A DNA stretch of 64,000 nt from Daucus carota subsp. sativus. Taxonomy: Eukaryota > Streptophyta > Magnoliopsida > Apiales > Apiaceae. A program made the position numbers and the translations under genes. The notes under the pieces were generated by a model that was given only the letters and a program-made list of their open reading frames with translations, did not search any database and was not told the origin of the DNA. Location: NCBI RefSeq assembly GCF_001625215.2, contig NC_030383.2, positions 57,836,949 through 57,900,948 of the forward strand, in the 5' to 3' direction. Shown here piece after piece: positions 52,807 through 64,000 of this stretch (its first letter is position 1; each line of letters begins with the position of its first letter).

Positions 52807-55800
52807 TAATCATTTATCTTCAGATTACTTCACACATAAATCATTAATAATCATGAGAACACCAGCTTAATATATTACACAAAAGCAACACTAATTAAAA
52901 TAATGACATTACGTAACAAAAGGAAAGGAGCGGTGCATCTGTTGAAATCAAATCAATGATTGCAAGGTGAGGCTACCCCTAGTTTCAACAATGTGGTGCT
53001 TAATCGTGTTGTAAACAGGGCAGCGACTTTTTAAAAACGCATCGATAATAATGATGTTAATTTAATTAGATACGGGATAAATAGTATAGAAAGGAGGGGA
53101 TCATGTTTATTAGCTATGATTTGATGTCGCTAAAATGGATGATATTACACAAGAGTGTGTAGTATTAAAAAGCAAGACAAAGCTAAGTGGACAGAAAGAA
53201 AGAGGAATCGTACAAGGAGAATATCTACTATAGATTGCACGCACATGCAGTTCGTGTAAAACTATAGGAGCTGCATTAATCACACACAATCCCTACAAAA
53301 ATGGTGCTGGATGAGCTGTGTGTGTTTATGGACTCTGCGTATGTGTGCGTGTGTCATCATCTCTTAGTTTCTTCCTGTGAATTGGCCAGAGCCTAGAAAG
53401 AATTAAAATTGCAATTTGCACACCAGCTTGTAGGTCAAGTGTTCGTATTTTTTTAGTATTTGAGTATAATTAACTCAATTCCTGAACCATATAGTGTGAT
53501 TTGTATACAACCCTAGACCAGTGGCGGATAGAGGAGTATAATTCAAGGGGCTCAAACATTATTACATGTTTCACGGGTCGTTCGGGTAGAAATATGAAAT
53601 CGGGTATATAAAACACTAGTTTTTGTAAATTGGGTACGATGACCCGCGAATGCGGTTCGTGATTCGATATCTTGATCTCTTTCTCGTGTGTCTTTTCTTT
53701 CATCTGTATTATCTTCCCAATTTTTTTATCTTCTTATTTTTTTTATTAAAATATGTTTCTAAAAATAATTTGAATCAAGATAATGTTAAGTTATTTTTCT
53801 TTCTATATCGCTTAAGTTAAAGGTGAATCGCCAAAATCAGCGAACTCGAACATGATCACTGGTGATTCAGGTCGAAGAGGAATCGTGTTCCGGAACATTA
53901 CAGATTGATGCTTTTTATCTAGAGTGCAATAGCATTTCTTAAGATTATACAAACTACTTGAAGAGGATACATGCACATTTTAATATATCAGAAGAGAAAT
54001 GTAATTATGTGCTAAATTTCTTCAAAACAAGTGACCATCACAATTCACAATTCACAAATGTAAAATTTTAAACAGCAATACACCATTCATTTTCTTCCAG
54101 AATAATGAACCAATGTGTTGCACTTAACCATCACAAACCCTAACATCAAATTATATTCATCAAATAGCCGGAACCTCCACATTATATATGTTTATCAAAC
54201 AGTAGTTCATCAAATTATCTACCACTCAATTGTTCAAAGTTGAAACTCTAATTTTTAAGAAATTCAAAACCCCCGATCAACAATTTCTTTATACAAAATC
54301 GTATAAATTTGTGAATAAATTTTGATTATATTCAAGTATGGAATTTCTTATGGATACATTTTATGCAGAACATGTTTAATGTAAAATGTACTGAAAATAT
54401 AATTGTTTCGCTGTAGTGCTGAACTTTATTCTCATATATAAATCATCAAGACGAAGTACATTAATTGTGAACAATTATTAGTTTATATTTAATTTTATAT
54501 ATTTATAAGAGATTTAGTAAACTAATAGATATTGTAATTTATTTTGAAAATGGAGCGTTGGATGATTGGATGATGAGATTTGCCAGTATGCTTGTGGGTC
54601 TAGTAACATGAATTTAAAAGTCCGTGATCAATCAAATAAGAAATTCAATCGATTATAATTGACACTCATTTATAATTAATGTGGATTCTAGTTAAACGAT
54701 TAATTATGTCAGTTGATTATCATTTTTATATGATTTTGAATAATTAGGATCGTTTGTGATATTTTTTCATGTTATTTAAGACTTTTTTTTTACAATATTA
54801 TAGTGGTGTGTCCTAGCTAGTGTCAGTGTGATACTCATATTGTTTGGTGAAATTAAAGGGCGTACGTGTGATAATTTTTCTGATATTATTTTTGTTGTAG
54901 CTTTTCAAATCATCAAAGGTGTTTTCGGGTTTTTTAAATAATTCTATCTGTTTGACATATTTGATTCATTGTAAAGCAAAGTGGTTGAATGCTCTTGACG
55001 CTCACACCTGCTCACAAGTTATAATTAGGGTGGAAAAATAGATAAAAAAGAAGTAAAGTTACGTAATTTTCACTCTTCTTTGTGCTCCCGAGTTTTTTAA
55101 AAGAAGGGAAACAAGTGAAAGTAGATGCAAATATAACATATTTTTACTCAAAAGTTATTCTCTCTATAAAAACTCAGGAGTAGGGCCTAATAAGAAACGA
55201 AAGGACCGAGGAGTAATATTGATACAGTCTTATGCCTAATGAGTAATGTTACTTATTCTTGTCCATTACACAGTGCGCTTGATTTTTACGCATATCTTTA
55301 AGAGGTTTGGTCACATATTTAAAATTGATATTTTAAAAAATTATGTTATACTTTTATACAAGAAAAAAAATTAATATTTGCCAGATGGTCAAAAGACCTA
55401 ACATTAAGTGTAAAAAACTTATTAATGCAGTTTATGATGAAGAATTGTTGAACCATTCAGGACAGGAGGACCATCAAAGAGTCATATGTCTAGAGTTTTA
55501 CTCAAGTATAAAACAATATTTTCAGAGTTTCTGAATGGTCTTCGATTCTCTCATGTTTGGTCAGTATTTCTAGGTTAGATTTGTTCAGTTTTGAAAGTCG
55601 TCATACATATTCTTCAGCATACCCTGGCAGATTATTAGTTGAGTGAGACTCTCGAAGATTAATCATTCTCTCTCAGAAAAAACCATATTTTGAATATTGG
55701 AGAGGGTACAACACATAACACATCCTCATTGAATTAAAAAATGTTAGAGTAAGTGAGTAACTGCAATCACAGATTACTATAATTTGCAGAACATGTGCAG

Positions 55801-58800
55801 TATGTATACAATATCCAAGGTCCCCAGCTTTTAAAATAAACTACACGATCGAGTCTGACCAGAAGCTCATGGATTCCTGGCTGGTTGATACTTCGCTAGC
55901 ATATAATATTATTTGTGAATCCCTTTTAGCCATGGAGGAAGATTTGATTTTCTGGGAAGAGAATCAAAATCATTGACAAATATACAACACACAAGTGCAA
56001 GAGCAAAACGTACATACGTGTAAAATCACGAGCACTGTAGCTCCATAATTACGTTATTAAATAACTGAGAAATACTAGGATTCAAAATATATTCGAATTT
56101 AATAAGAATGCTTAGGGAATGTGTTGGCCTATTGTCAATTTTTTAAAAATAAGGTCCCAAATATATCACTATTGAAAAAGATGTTTTCAAATAGTATATT
56201 TTATAATCCAAAATGCTAATTTTAAGGCTTTAATCCATTTTCCACTTCTTAACGTGAAATGGTCTACGTTTTGAAGTTTTAACACTATTTCATATATCGA
56301 AATTTTAACACTATTTCAAACAGTGTTTGACACTAAAACTTGAGATAATATTACAGTTTTGTAAGAATTTTTAGACCTTAGTGCAACACGATGGAGTGTT
56401 GTCTTCCAAAAATTATAATGTTGAATTATTTGGTGTTAACAAGTGAGATTTTGCGGTCTTTTCTCCCAATTCTCGTATTTCGGACATTATTTGTGAAAAT
56501 TATGATATATGAGACTTTTTCTCAATCAGTTATTAGGTGTATATCTTAGAAATAACAAAATTATTATACTCTCAGAAAAAATATCACTATTACGACGTCA
56601 TTTGTCTTTCAAAACAAATTTGAAAACTTTTGCGAGATTACTACTCTGGATATATAGTTTGTTTTAGATTATGTGTCTCCTATGTAATCTTTTAATTACT
56701 TGCAACTCGAAATTAGTTGTGCTGTGGGAAACTACTAACGGGGTTCCGAACCACGTGTGAAGATGCTACGAGCTCCATACTTGAAATTTCGACAGTATTA
56801 AAATTTGAAGGTACAATATTATAAACCCAGAATTCTAAAAATGGTCCCGGCTATGACTCGATGTATAGGGAAATTTTAATGCAAGTGTACATTATTTGAT
56901 CTACCGGTATGATTTGTGTATTTGTTGCGAGTTTTAAATTAATAAAACCAACATCCCTAGTGCTCTGGAGATCTATCCTTGGATTTTGATATGAAATAAT
57001 CGATGCCAATTGCCACAGTCATGATGTATCCGTCAATTTGTGTTCAAGCTATAAAATTCCTTCGGTTACAAATGGAGAACCGTATATAGTCTAAAAAAGA
57101 GGGAAGAATCCTATAAATTTGATAAATAAACGTGTCTTAAAGTTAACAGTTACTCTTTATCCAATATAATATGAATAATATATTTTTGAACTCTCTTACA
57201 TTATATAATTTTTTTGCAGGTAAAAAAAAATCTTTATAATTGATAAATACATAAAAAAATTTATATATTCTAAATGTATTTGAATTCTTTTTATCATGAT
57301 ATACATATCAGCATCAAGATCAAGATGACTATAATTTACATACACAATGCTTTATAACTATTTATGATTACAATTGTTTTATTTATAATTGCCTTTATAA
57401 GTTTTAACTAATCACAACATAAATGCAATATATGATTATTTAAAGTATTTATAATCTATAATGTCAAGTTACTATATTAAATTGATTTAAACTATAAATC
57501 ATTATTTTAAATTTACCTAAGCTCTTAACAATTTATACTGTAATTAGAGAAAATATACTTAAAAATTAACATTAACTCTCTCTTTTTTCATGCCAAGAAA
57601 TATCTACATGAATTTAAATGAGAGAATAAAATTTTGTGAAAAAACAGATTACGAGCATGATAATATTATCATCATCATCATTATTAAGTACATAAGTCAA
57701 AGTTGTGATATATTGTGTATCTAAGCAGTGACGATTATGGGAGATGCACAGCAAACATGTTAATTATATAATCCTTCACATGCTGATACATACATTATAC
57801 ATATATAATATTTGTATAAAGAATTTATGTATGGGAGCAGAATCTATCCACGGTTGAGTGTCTTTTGCTTTAAATACAACAGCTTGCTCTTACAGAATTC
57901 AGCTTCTATAATTTCTATCTAGTAAAAATTTGTATGAGATGCTTGTTTTATATTTGGATCTTGAAACCTTTGGGTTACTCATCAAAGCAAGTTATGTCTG
58001 TATGCGTGCGTATGGATTCTAATAACAGATTTATTAAAAAAAATTCAAATATCCCCTTCTTTATCACATCTTACTTTTTCAATAACAGAAGTTCATAATT
58101 TTGATTATGCGGGTAATATAAATATGATATATAGGTGTCACTCTTAGAAATCATCTAATTTTTTTAACAAACTCCAATCATCCACCCTTAATATGATTTC
58201 ACCTAAATTTACTTGAAACATGTTAACTATTTGATATTTTTCTATTTCGAATTATAATATAAATAAATATTTTTTCTAAATATAGTTTTTCAGCTAAAAA
58301 TAATTTTTAAATTTATCAAAATAATTTTCAGGAAAAATTTGTAACCATACTACAGTGCCTAACTTGAAGTCCATATCAAATTTAATTTAAAATTTATCTA
58401 ATAATATGTTTATAAAAATAAAAAATTCAAACTATATTTAAAATTTAAAATAAATGTATTTTAAGGTTTTCAGAAACAAATATTATGTTTTAATATATAA
58501 AATAAATTATGTGTTCCCTTCTTAAGAACTTGCTAACGTCTCGACCAGACCGATAACAATCCTAAATAATAATTTTGAATAAGATTTAGTTATATCAATC
58601 ATATTTGTGGGATATGATTTTTATTAGAAAATAAGTAAGAAAATTTGAGATATATAAATATTTACTACATCAGTCCATTTTAATAGTTTTATTCATACAA
58701 AGAAAAATCTAAAATACTCGTCTTATTATCTTTTAGACAAATTTTATACTAGTTTGATGATAATTAAAATTAACCTACACAACTTTCAACAATTACCTTA

Positions 58801-59183
58801 CGTTGACTTCTAATATAATAAATAAAAATTTAGTTATATTATATATATAATAATTATATATCAAATGATAACGATACACCATATTATATTTAGTATTTAT
58901 TAATATGTCTTCAATTTGTAAACATGATAATCGAAATGGGGGTTAAGGAAGTACTGAGGAGAAAGTGATGAGTATCATTCAATTTCTCTTCGAGAACTGA
59001 GATTGACAATAATTTGAAATAATTTGTTGTGAAAATGTTAAATATAAATTAGATAAACAACAGTAGCAAAAATTAATTAGGTCAAAGTGGACGTGTAAGT
59101 TATAACCCCGAGCAAACTGGGCCGATCTAGCTCCTAGCAAACTGGGCCGATTTAGCTTTATGGGTTTCTCATATTATATCCAG
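52807..59183. other. Long intergenic stretch, no gene
   Basis: More than 6 kb with no recognisable protein or RNA gene. At 53521 there is GTGGCGGATAGAGGAG...GGGGC, the same type of transposon end as at 34998. At 56290-56340 a short ATCGAAATTTTAACACTATTTC duplication occurs. The rest is AT-rich, with only scattered short frames lacking domains. Old, eroded transposons are likely but cannot be delimited. Confidence 0.4.
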
Positions 59184-59320
59184 AATAATATGTGACAGTT
59201 CAATTGACAAGCCCAAATAAAAAGAGAACGAGGCCCATTTCATTGTTCACGGAATAATATATGACAGTCAATTGACAAGCCCAAATATAAAGGGAAGGAG
59301 GATCATTTCATTGTTCACGA
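59184..59320. repeat. 68-bp tandem duplication
   Basis: AATAATATGTGACAGTTCAA at 59184 recurs as AATAATATATGACAGTCAAT at 59252. Both continue with TGACAAGCCCAAAT and CATTTCATTGTTCACG. Just upstream, AGCAAACTGGGCCGAT occurs twice (59112 and 59137). Confidence 0.85.
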
Positions 59321-60096
59321 GTACTTGTTTTTTTTTTTTTTTTTACAATGAGAATGAATCTAAACGAAAAGATTCGACAATTCACCGTGATAATTCTTTC
59401 ATTCAAGAAAACTTATTATCTAACCATCGAACATGCAAAATGACCGGGAAAATTTAGACAATAAAACTTTAATATCCAAAAAGAAAAACCCGTCTTCTTC
59501 CAAGCATCCTGAAAGTGTAAATAATGAAACAAGAATAATATAAGTCAATATATATAACAACTAATATATATTACAAAATTAAGGATAATGTATCCAATAA
59601 TAAACAAATATTAAAAACACTTGTATATTATTCGAGAAGTGAAAATAAGATAAAATGAAATAAAGTCCAACCAAAGATGGATCTTTGGTTAGACACTAAA
59701 AAAAAAAAAATTGAGAATTTAATAAATCAGTCATTAACAAGCCAACAATGTGGCACGTAATTGAAGCCAACAAAGTGGCACGCAATTGCCTCTTACAAGC
59801 CAAAAAAAGCCATCAATCATGGTCACCCATAAATGGTACAAATTAGCCATTAATGAATGCACAATTAACATACTAATTAACGAGTAAATGAGAATAAAAA
59901 CGTTTCCAAACAATCTCAAAAAAATTCCATTTATACAAAAGAACAAACTTTAATATGATAAAGTAAATACTAATTAAGAATAATAAAACCTTTATACAAA
60001 GGCCAAAAATTCTAAACAAAACATCAGTCAATATATATCTTATATAATTATAACTAAAAAGGATAATTTCAAAAAAGAATAATATCAAAATTTAAA
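59321..60096. other. Intergenic, nothing recognised
   Basis: AT-rich with a T16-18 run near 59328-59343. AAGCCAACAATGTGGCACG and AAGCCAACAAAGTGGCACG form a small tandem pair at 59738-59781. Confidence 0.4.
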
Positions 60097-60230
60097 AAAT
60101 CAATATACTTATATAAAGGAGAAGCGAGGGGCGTGTAGGTGGCGTCTCTCACATCGTTCCGTTCTATTTTTCTGATTTTCTGGAATTTTTGGATGAAAAA
60201 TATCAAAAATGTTCGCGAGTAGTTTTTAAA
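60097..60230 (+). mobile_element. Helitron 5'-end-like sequence, copy 2
   Basis: Begins A|TCAATATACTTATATAAAGG and matches 25190 onward (GAGAAGCGAGGGGCGTGTAG, then TGGCGTCTCTCA and GGATGAAAAATATCAAAAA). Common sequence starts at the same TC in both copies. No 3' end recognised. Confidence 0.5.
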
Positions 60231-61320
60231 TTCTCTTACAAGCTCATAAATTGGAATTTAATTGCTTTTAAAGTTTAACAAACTAAATCAAACTTTTGTG
60301 GGAAAAAAATTTATGAAAATATAATGAAACTCTACTTCATAGGTGTCTCAAAATATAATGTGTGGAACAGAGTCAATAACAAAATTAGATTAGTGCGTAG
60401 AAAGGAAATCCCAAATAATTAGTGAATTATTTCAACTTAAAATGAAGCTAAATAATCTCTTTTTTTTTACTAAAGCTACATAATTTTATTAATAACAAGA
60501 AATTATACCGAGTGACATTTAAGAGGATAATTTAAAATATATTGTTTTATACGCGACAAATAATTAATGCAATTAATTTAAAAAATTCTTTAGTTATGAA
60601 AAATATTGATTTTAAATATTTATATGATACAAAAGATTGAGCCATCTGTCACTTTCTAATCACCAATTTACATAAATCAGTAATAAACTAAAAAGTGATT
60701 ACAAATAATTAAGATAATATCCCTTAAAAAATATATATGAGGTTTTTCTCGCAATTGTCTTATTTTTCGAAATTTTTTTAAAAATATTGTTGACAGCTTT
60801 CTATATTTTAGAAATATTATTTTTTATAAATTTTTTATAAAAATATGATTTTAATTTCTGCAACCTTGTTTGTCACATTATTTTGTAACAGTTGCAAATG
60901 AAAATTTTAATTTACAAATTATACAAATAAATACGACTTGAAACTTCTATAACACAACTATTTGCTTACAAATGAGAATTTTCATTTACAACTTATATAG
61001 TCTTATTTGCAACAGTTGCAACTTGATATTACAAGTAAGATTGCAGAAATTACAAGTTGTATTTTTATTATTAATTTGTAAATAAAATGATATTTTTTGA
61101 AAAAATCCAAGTTGACAATATTTTTATCAATAATTTTTAAAAATTAATATTTTTATAATTGTTTCACTTATGTTTTTGTAATTTTTGGTAACGGAATGAA
61201 AAAAAGCTAAATTATTCATGGAAGCAAAAATAACATAGGATTCAGACAAAAACATAAGTGGAACCGGTAATAGTTGATGATGAGATAAGGAACTCAAAGC
61301 CCACCTTTCATTTCATCACT
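60231..61320. other. Intergenic, AT-rich, with weak inverted repeats
   Basis: Around 60730-61135, AAAATATTGTTGACAGC... and ...GTTGACAATATTTTTATC, plus GCAAATGAAAATTTTAATT and ACAAATGAGAATTTTCATTT, suggest a folded MITE-like element, but no termini are defined. Confidence 0.35.
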
Positions 61321-62638
61321 CCTATAATTCTACTGCATATACACTTGTATATATATTACACACATATACACACACCAAACAAGATAACTAGATAAAGACT
61401 TATCTGCAAAAAAGCTTCAATCTTTGTGGAACAGACCATTGGGGTTTTGTAATATGTTTATTGCCACAACTGGGTACTCTTAATTCATTATAAAGGTCAG
61501 AACTTTAACCTGTTTGGATTAATTCTCAAGTTTTAGTGGATTCTTGTTCTTGATTTCAGTGTGTTTGTGGTTGTGGCTTAGTGAACATTGTGTTTTTGTT
61601 GATTTTTATGGATTTTGGTGTTCTTGGTTATGATTTTTAGGCCCTAAATTGTGATTGTTGGTTGAAAGTTGTGAACTCTGGTGTTGGGTGTATTGGGGTT
61701 TATGGGAAATTCTTGTAGAAGCCATGGTTGGTGAAGGTGTTATTTTTCGATTTCAAAGGTTGAGAATTCTCCCTTGTATTAATTTACGAATAGGTGGAGG
61801 GTTTAGTGAATGTATGTGTGCATGAGTATTCTAGTTTTTGTTGGTAAATTTATTGGAAAGGGGCTGAGAGTTAAAGAATTATGTTTCCTTCAGATAAGGT
61901 TGCATTATGGTTTTGCCTTGGGCTAATGTGGTTAGTGTGAAATTGGATTTATATTTTTACTACAACTGGTTAATTACATTAGTAAAATTTATGAAAATGA
62001 CTGTGATTGTTATGTTCCGCAAATGCAACTTTGAGCACTAACCTGTTCTTTGCTTGATTTATATTCGTCTGTTTGTCCAAATCATGCATTTTAAGTGGGT
62101 AGCAGATTGTATTGTAACAAACACAAACTTATATATTTTTCTTACTATATATAGCTGTTTCTTCTTGATATTTAAGTGTAGATATAATGTCGACTGCTGC
62201 CTTGTTGATCTACATTGGTGCCTGGGCATAGATCTTTTGAAAATCTCTTTAGGAAGTTGTGTTCATGTTCTGTCAGAAATACACCTTATACTGAGTATTC
62301 ATTAACTAACGCCTTTATCATATCATACAGAATAAGGTCTATCTTTTCCTACGCATTTGGTGATAGATGATTATGTTCTAATGTTCTATCAATAATTACT
62401 AGGTTCACTGTAACTGTTCATGCATTAAAATCAATTTCTCAACAGACTAAAGTATTTATTATCAAGATTAACTTTGATCACATATGTTTTAATTTTGTTC
62501 TTGGTTGTCACACTGGTCTGCGTATTGTTTTGATTTCCATGGTATGCGTAATTATTTAAATCTTCTCTACAGGGTAGAATATTGATGATGAACTAGCTGC
62601 TGATACTGCAATACCTAATATTTTCATTTCAAGTCAAC
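61321..62638 (+). promoter_or_regulatory. Promoter / 5' UTR with probable intron of the PETs gene
   Basis: TGTATATATATTA near 61347 may serve as TATA. Transcribed leader exon probably covers about 61380-61735. The T-rich stretch up to TTCTCTACAG at about 62572 looks like a 5' UTR intron, its acceptor lying 67 nt before the ATG at 62639. An ATG at 61722 opens a short frame that stops within 120 nt, so it is either intronic or an upstream ORF. Boundaries are inferred. Confidence 0.45.
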
Positions 62639-64000
62639 ATGACCCCTGTGATACCAAGTCCCACAAGCAATGTTTCTATTATTCCAGTAGCTAATTTCAT
62701 TAGAAGAAAAAACAATTGTTCTACAAGATGCTACAGCTTGCGGAAATATACAAAGCAAATTTCATATGCACAAGAATTGCCTTTCCCACTGTCAACATCT
62801 GTTAGATATTTTCCCCATATAAGAAGCCGTCGCTTAAACCATCCAAGAATCTGCTCAGTCTCAGCCACTGGCACTGATGTAGCGGTAGAGGAAGTGAATC
62901 CCCCTGTTGCAGATGAAGATTCTAGTGGAGCTTTGGAAAATTCTTCTGGTACAGAAACGAGCGAAATATCATCCAGCAAGGAAGTTGCCAGTCCAACACA
63001 AGGCCAGACTAAACGCACCAGGCCCACTAGGAAGAGTGACTACCCTCCACTGAAAAATGAGGAATTGGTTCCAGGGGCAAGTTTCACTGGGAAAGTAAAA
63101 TCAGTTCAACCTTTTGGCGCTTTTGTCGACTTTGGAGCTTTTACAGATGGCCTTGTGCATGTTTCCCAGTTGAGTGATAGCTTTGTGAAGGATGTTGCTG
63201 CAGTGGTTTCTGTAGGACAAGAAGTAACAGTAAGATTAGTGGAAGCAAATACCGAGACAGGACGAATATCTCTTACAATGCGTAGCAGTAATGATGCTAA
63301 CAAGTCACAGCAATCTCCTGGTGATGGTGATAGAACAAGGACTCCGAGAAATGCACAGAAATCTGGTCAAAGGAGGGATGATGGGAAGAAAGCTTCGAAG
63401 TTTGTCAAGGGGCAAGATCTGCAGGGCAAAGTAAAGAATCTAGCCAGAGCAGGGTCTTTTATTTCCCTTCCTGATGGAGAAGAAGGATTCCTGCCTACAG
63501 AAGAGGAGGCTGATGATGGATTGGGAAGCCTGATGGGGGCCTCCACCCTGACAGTCGATCAAGAAGTAAGTGTTCGTGTGTTGCGCATCTCTAGAGGACG
63601 GGTAACTTTGACAATGAAGAAAGAAGAAGATGTAGCATCTCTTGACTCAAAGCTTAGTCGTGGAACTGTTCATACAGCTTCAAACCCTTTCCTTTTAGCG
63701 TTTCGTAAGAACAAAGATATTGCTGCCTTTCTAGATGAAAGGGAAAAAGATGAAACTTCAGTCAAAGATGCTGAGCCTATAAAAGATGTAGCTTCTTCTA
63801 CTGATGAAAATGTAAAACAGGATAAAATCTCCAAGGATGAGGTGGGCATAGTGGAAGATGCTATAACTGATGCTTCTGTTCCTGTTGCAGACGAGCAGAA
63901 AGAACCAGAAATCATAGGATCTGACGTGTTGGATGTTGTAGATCCTGCAGTTGAAGATGCTGTGACGGATGCTTCAGTTGCTATTGACGAGGAGCAGAAA
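62639..64000 (+). CDS. PETs: Plastid elongation factor Ts polyprotein (PETs), 5' part
   Basis: N-terminal 454 residues, open to the window edge without a stop or intron. PETs (Arabidopsis EMB2726, At4g29060) encodes S1 domains like ribosomal protein PSRP-7 fused to EF-Ts, the guanine nucleotide exchange factor of plastid EF-Tu; it is needed for chloroplast translation and embryo development. Seen: basic, Ser-rich chloroplast transit peptide (about 1-72), acidic linker, first S1 domain (about 147-215: VPGASFTGKVKSVQPFGAFV, GLVHVSQLS, ISLTMR), basic linker, second S1 domain (about 259-327: GQDLQGKVKNLARAGSFISL, GFLPTEEE, VTLTMKK), then an acidic Glu/Asp/Val-rich region with repeats. The EF-Ts domains lie beyond the edge. 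Start chosen as the first ATG before the transit peptide. Confidence 0.95.
   Translation, partial: MTPVIPSPTSNVSIIPVANFIRRKNNCSTRCYSLRKYTKQISYAQELPFPLSTSVRYFPHIRSRRLNHPRICSVSATGTDVAVEEVNPPVADEDSSGALENSSGTETSEISSSKEVASPTQGQTKRTRPTRKSDYPPLKNEELVPGASFTGKVKSVQPFGAFVDFGAFTDGLVHVSQLSDSFVKDVAAVVSVGQEVTVRLVEANTETGRISLTMRSSNDANKSQQSPGDGDRTRTPRNAQKSGQRRDDGKKASKFVKGQDLQGKVKNLARAGSFISLPDGEEGFLPTEEEADDGLGSLMGASTLTVDQEVSVRVLRISRGRVTLTMKKEEDVASLDSKLSRGTVHTASNPFLLAFRKNKDIAAFLDEREKDETSVKDAEPIKDVASSTDENVKQDKISKDEVGIVEDAITDASVPVADEQKEPEIIGSDVLDVVDPAVEDAVTDASVAIDEEQK

Noticed and set aside
52900..53400. Possible microRNA or long non-coding RNA locus
   Set aside because: I looked for recognisable conserved plant miRNA sequences and long fold-back arms and saw none.

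Overview
This is eukaryotic nuclear DNA from a flowering plant, almost certainly a eudicot. The genes have GT-AG introns, the spacers are very AT-rich, and the window holds plant-specific families (SPEAR/TIE repressor, xyloglucan endotransglucosylase, plant casein kinase 1-like, ATL RING-H2, plastid elongation factor Ts polyprotein) plus many small plant transposons. I cannot fix the species from sequence alone. No rRNA, CRISPR, operon or intact tRNA gene was seen.

Layout. 0.6-6.9 kb (minus): an eight-exon alpha/beta hydrolase gene with G-boxes upstream. 9.6-10.8 kb (plus): single-exon ATL42-like RING-H2 E3 ligase. 10.9-16 kb: MITEs, a nested inverted-repeat/tandem-repeat composite and a candidate Helitron. 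17.0-22.1 kb (minus): 14-exon casein kinase 1-like gene, with a SINE and a tandem array in its introns. 22-27 kb: spacer with a Helitron 5' end and a MITE-like element. 27.1 kb (plus): single-exon TMEM234-family membrane protein. 28.1-31.3 kb: a diverged direct duplication of non-coding DNA. 32.0-33.2 kb (minus): four-exon XTH gene with a clear TATA box. 39.5-40.9 kb (minus): five-exon SPEAR/TIE repressor gene. 41-61 kb: about 20 kb without a host gene, packed with DNA transposons (Stowaway, two hAT-type elements with exact 8-bp target duplications, a CACTA relic, an array of short palindromes, another Helitron 5' end). 61.3-64.0 kb (plus): 5' part of the plastid EF-Ts polyprotein gene (PETs), running off the right edge.

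The genes do not form one pathway. From memory of Arabidopsis locus names, TIE1 (At4g28840), XTH26 (At4g28850), CKL4/CKL3 (At4g28860/28880) and ATL42 (At4g28890) are consecutive or nearly so, and PETs (At4g29060) lies not far away. The same families occur here in the same order read right to left, so this looks like a conserved ancestral gene block. No previously undescribed biological system is convincingly visible. The best leads are the synteny block, the duplicated non-coding segment at 28-31 kb, the palindrome array at 50.7-51.2 kb and the well-delimited hAT MITE families.
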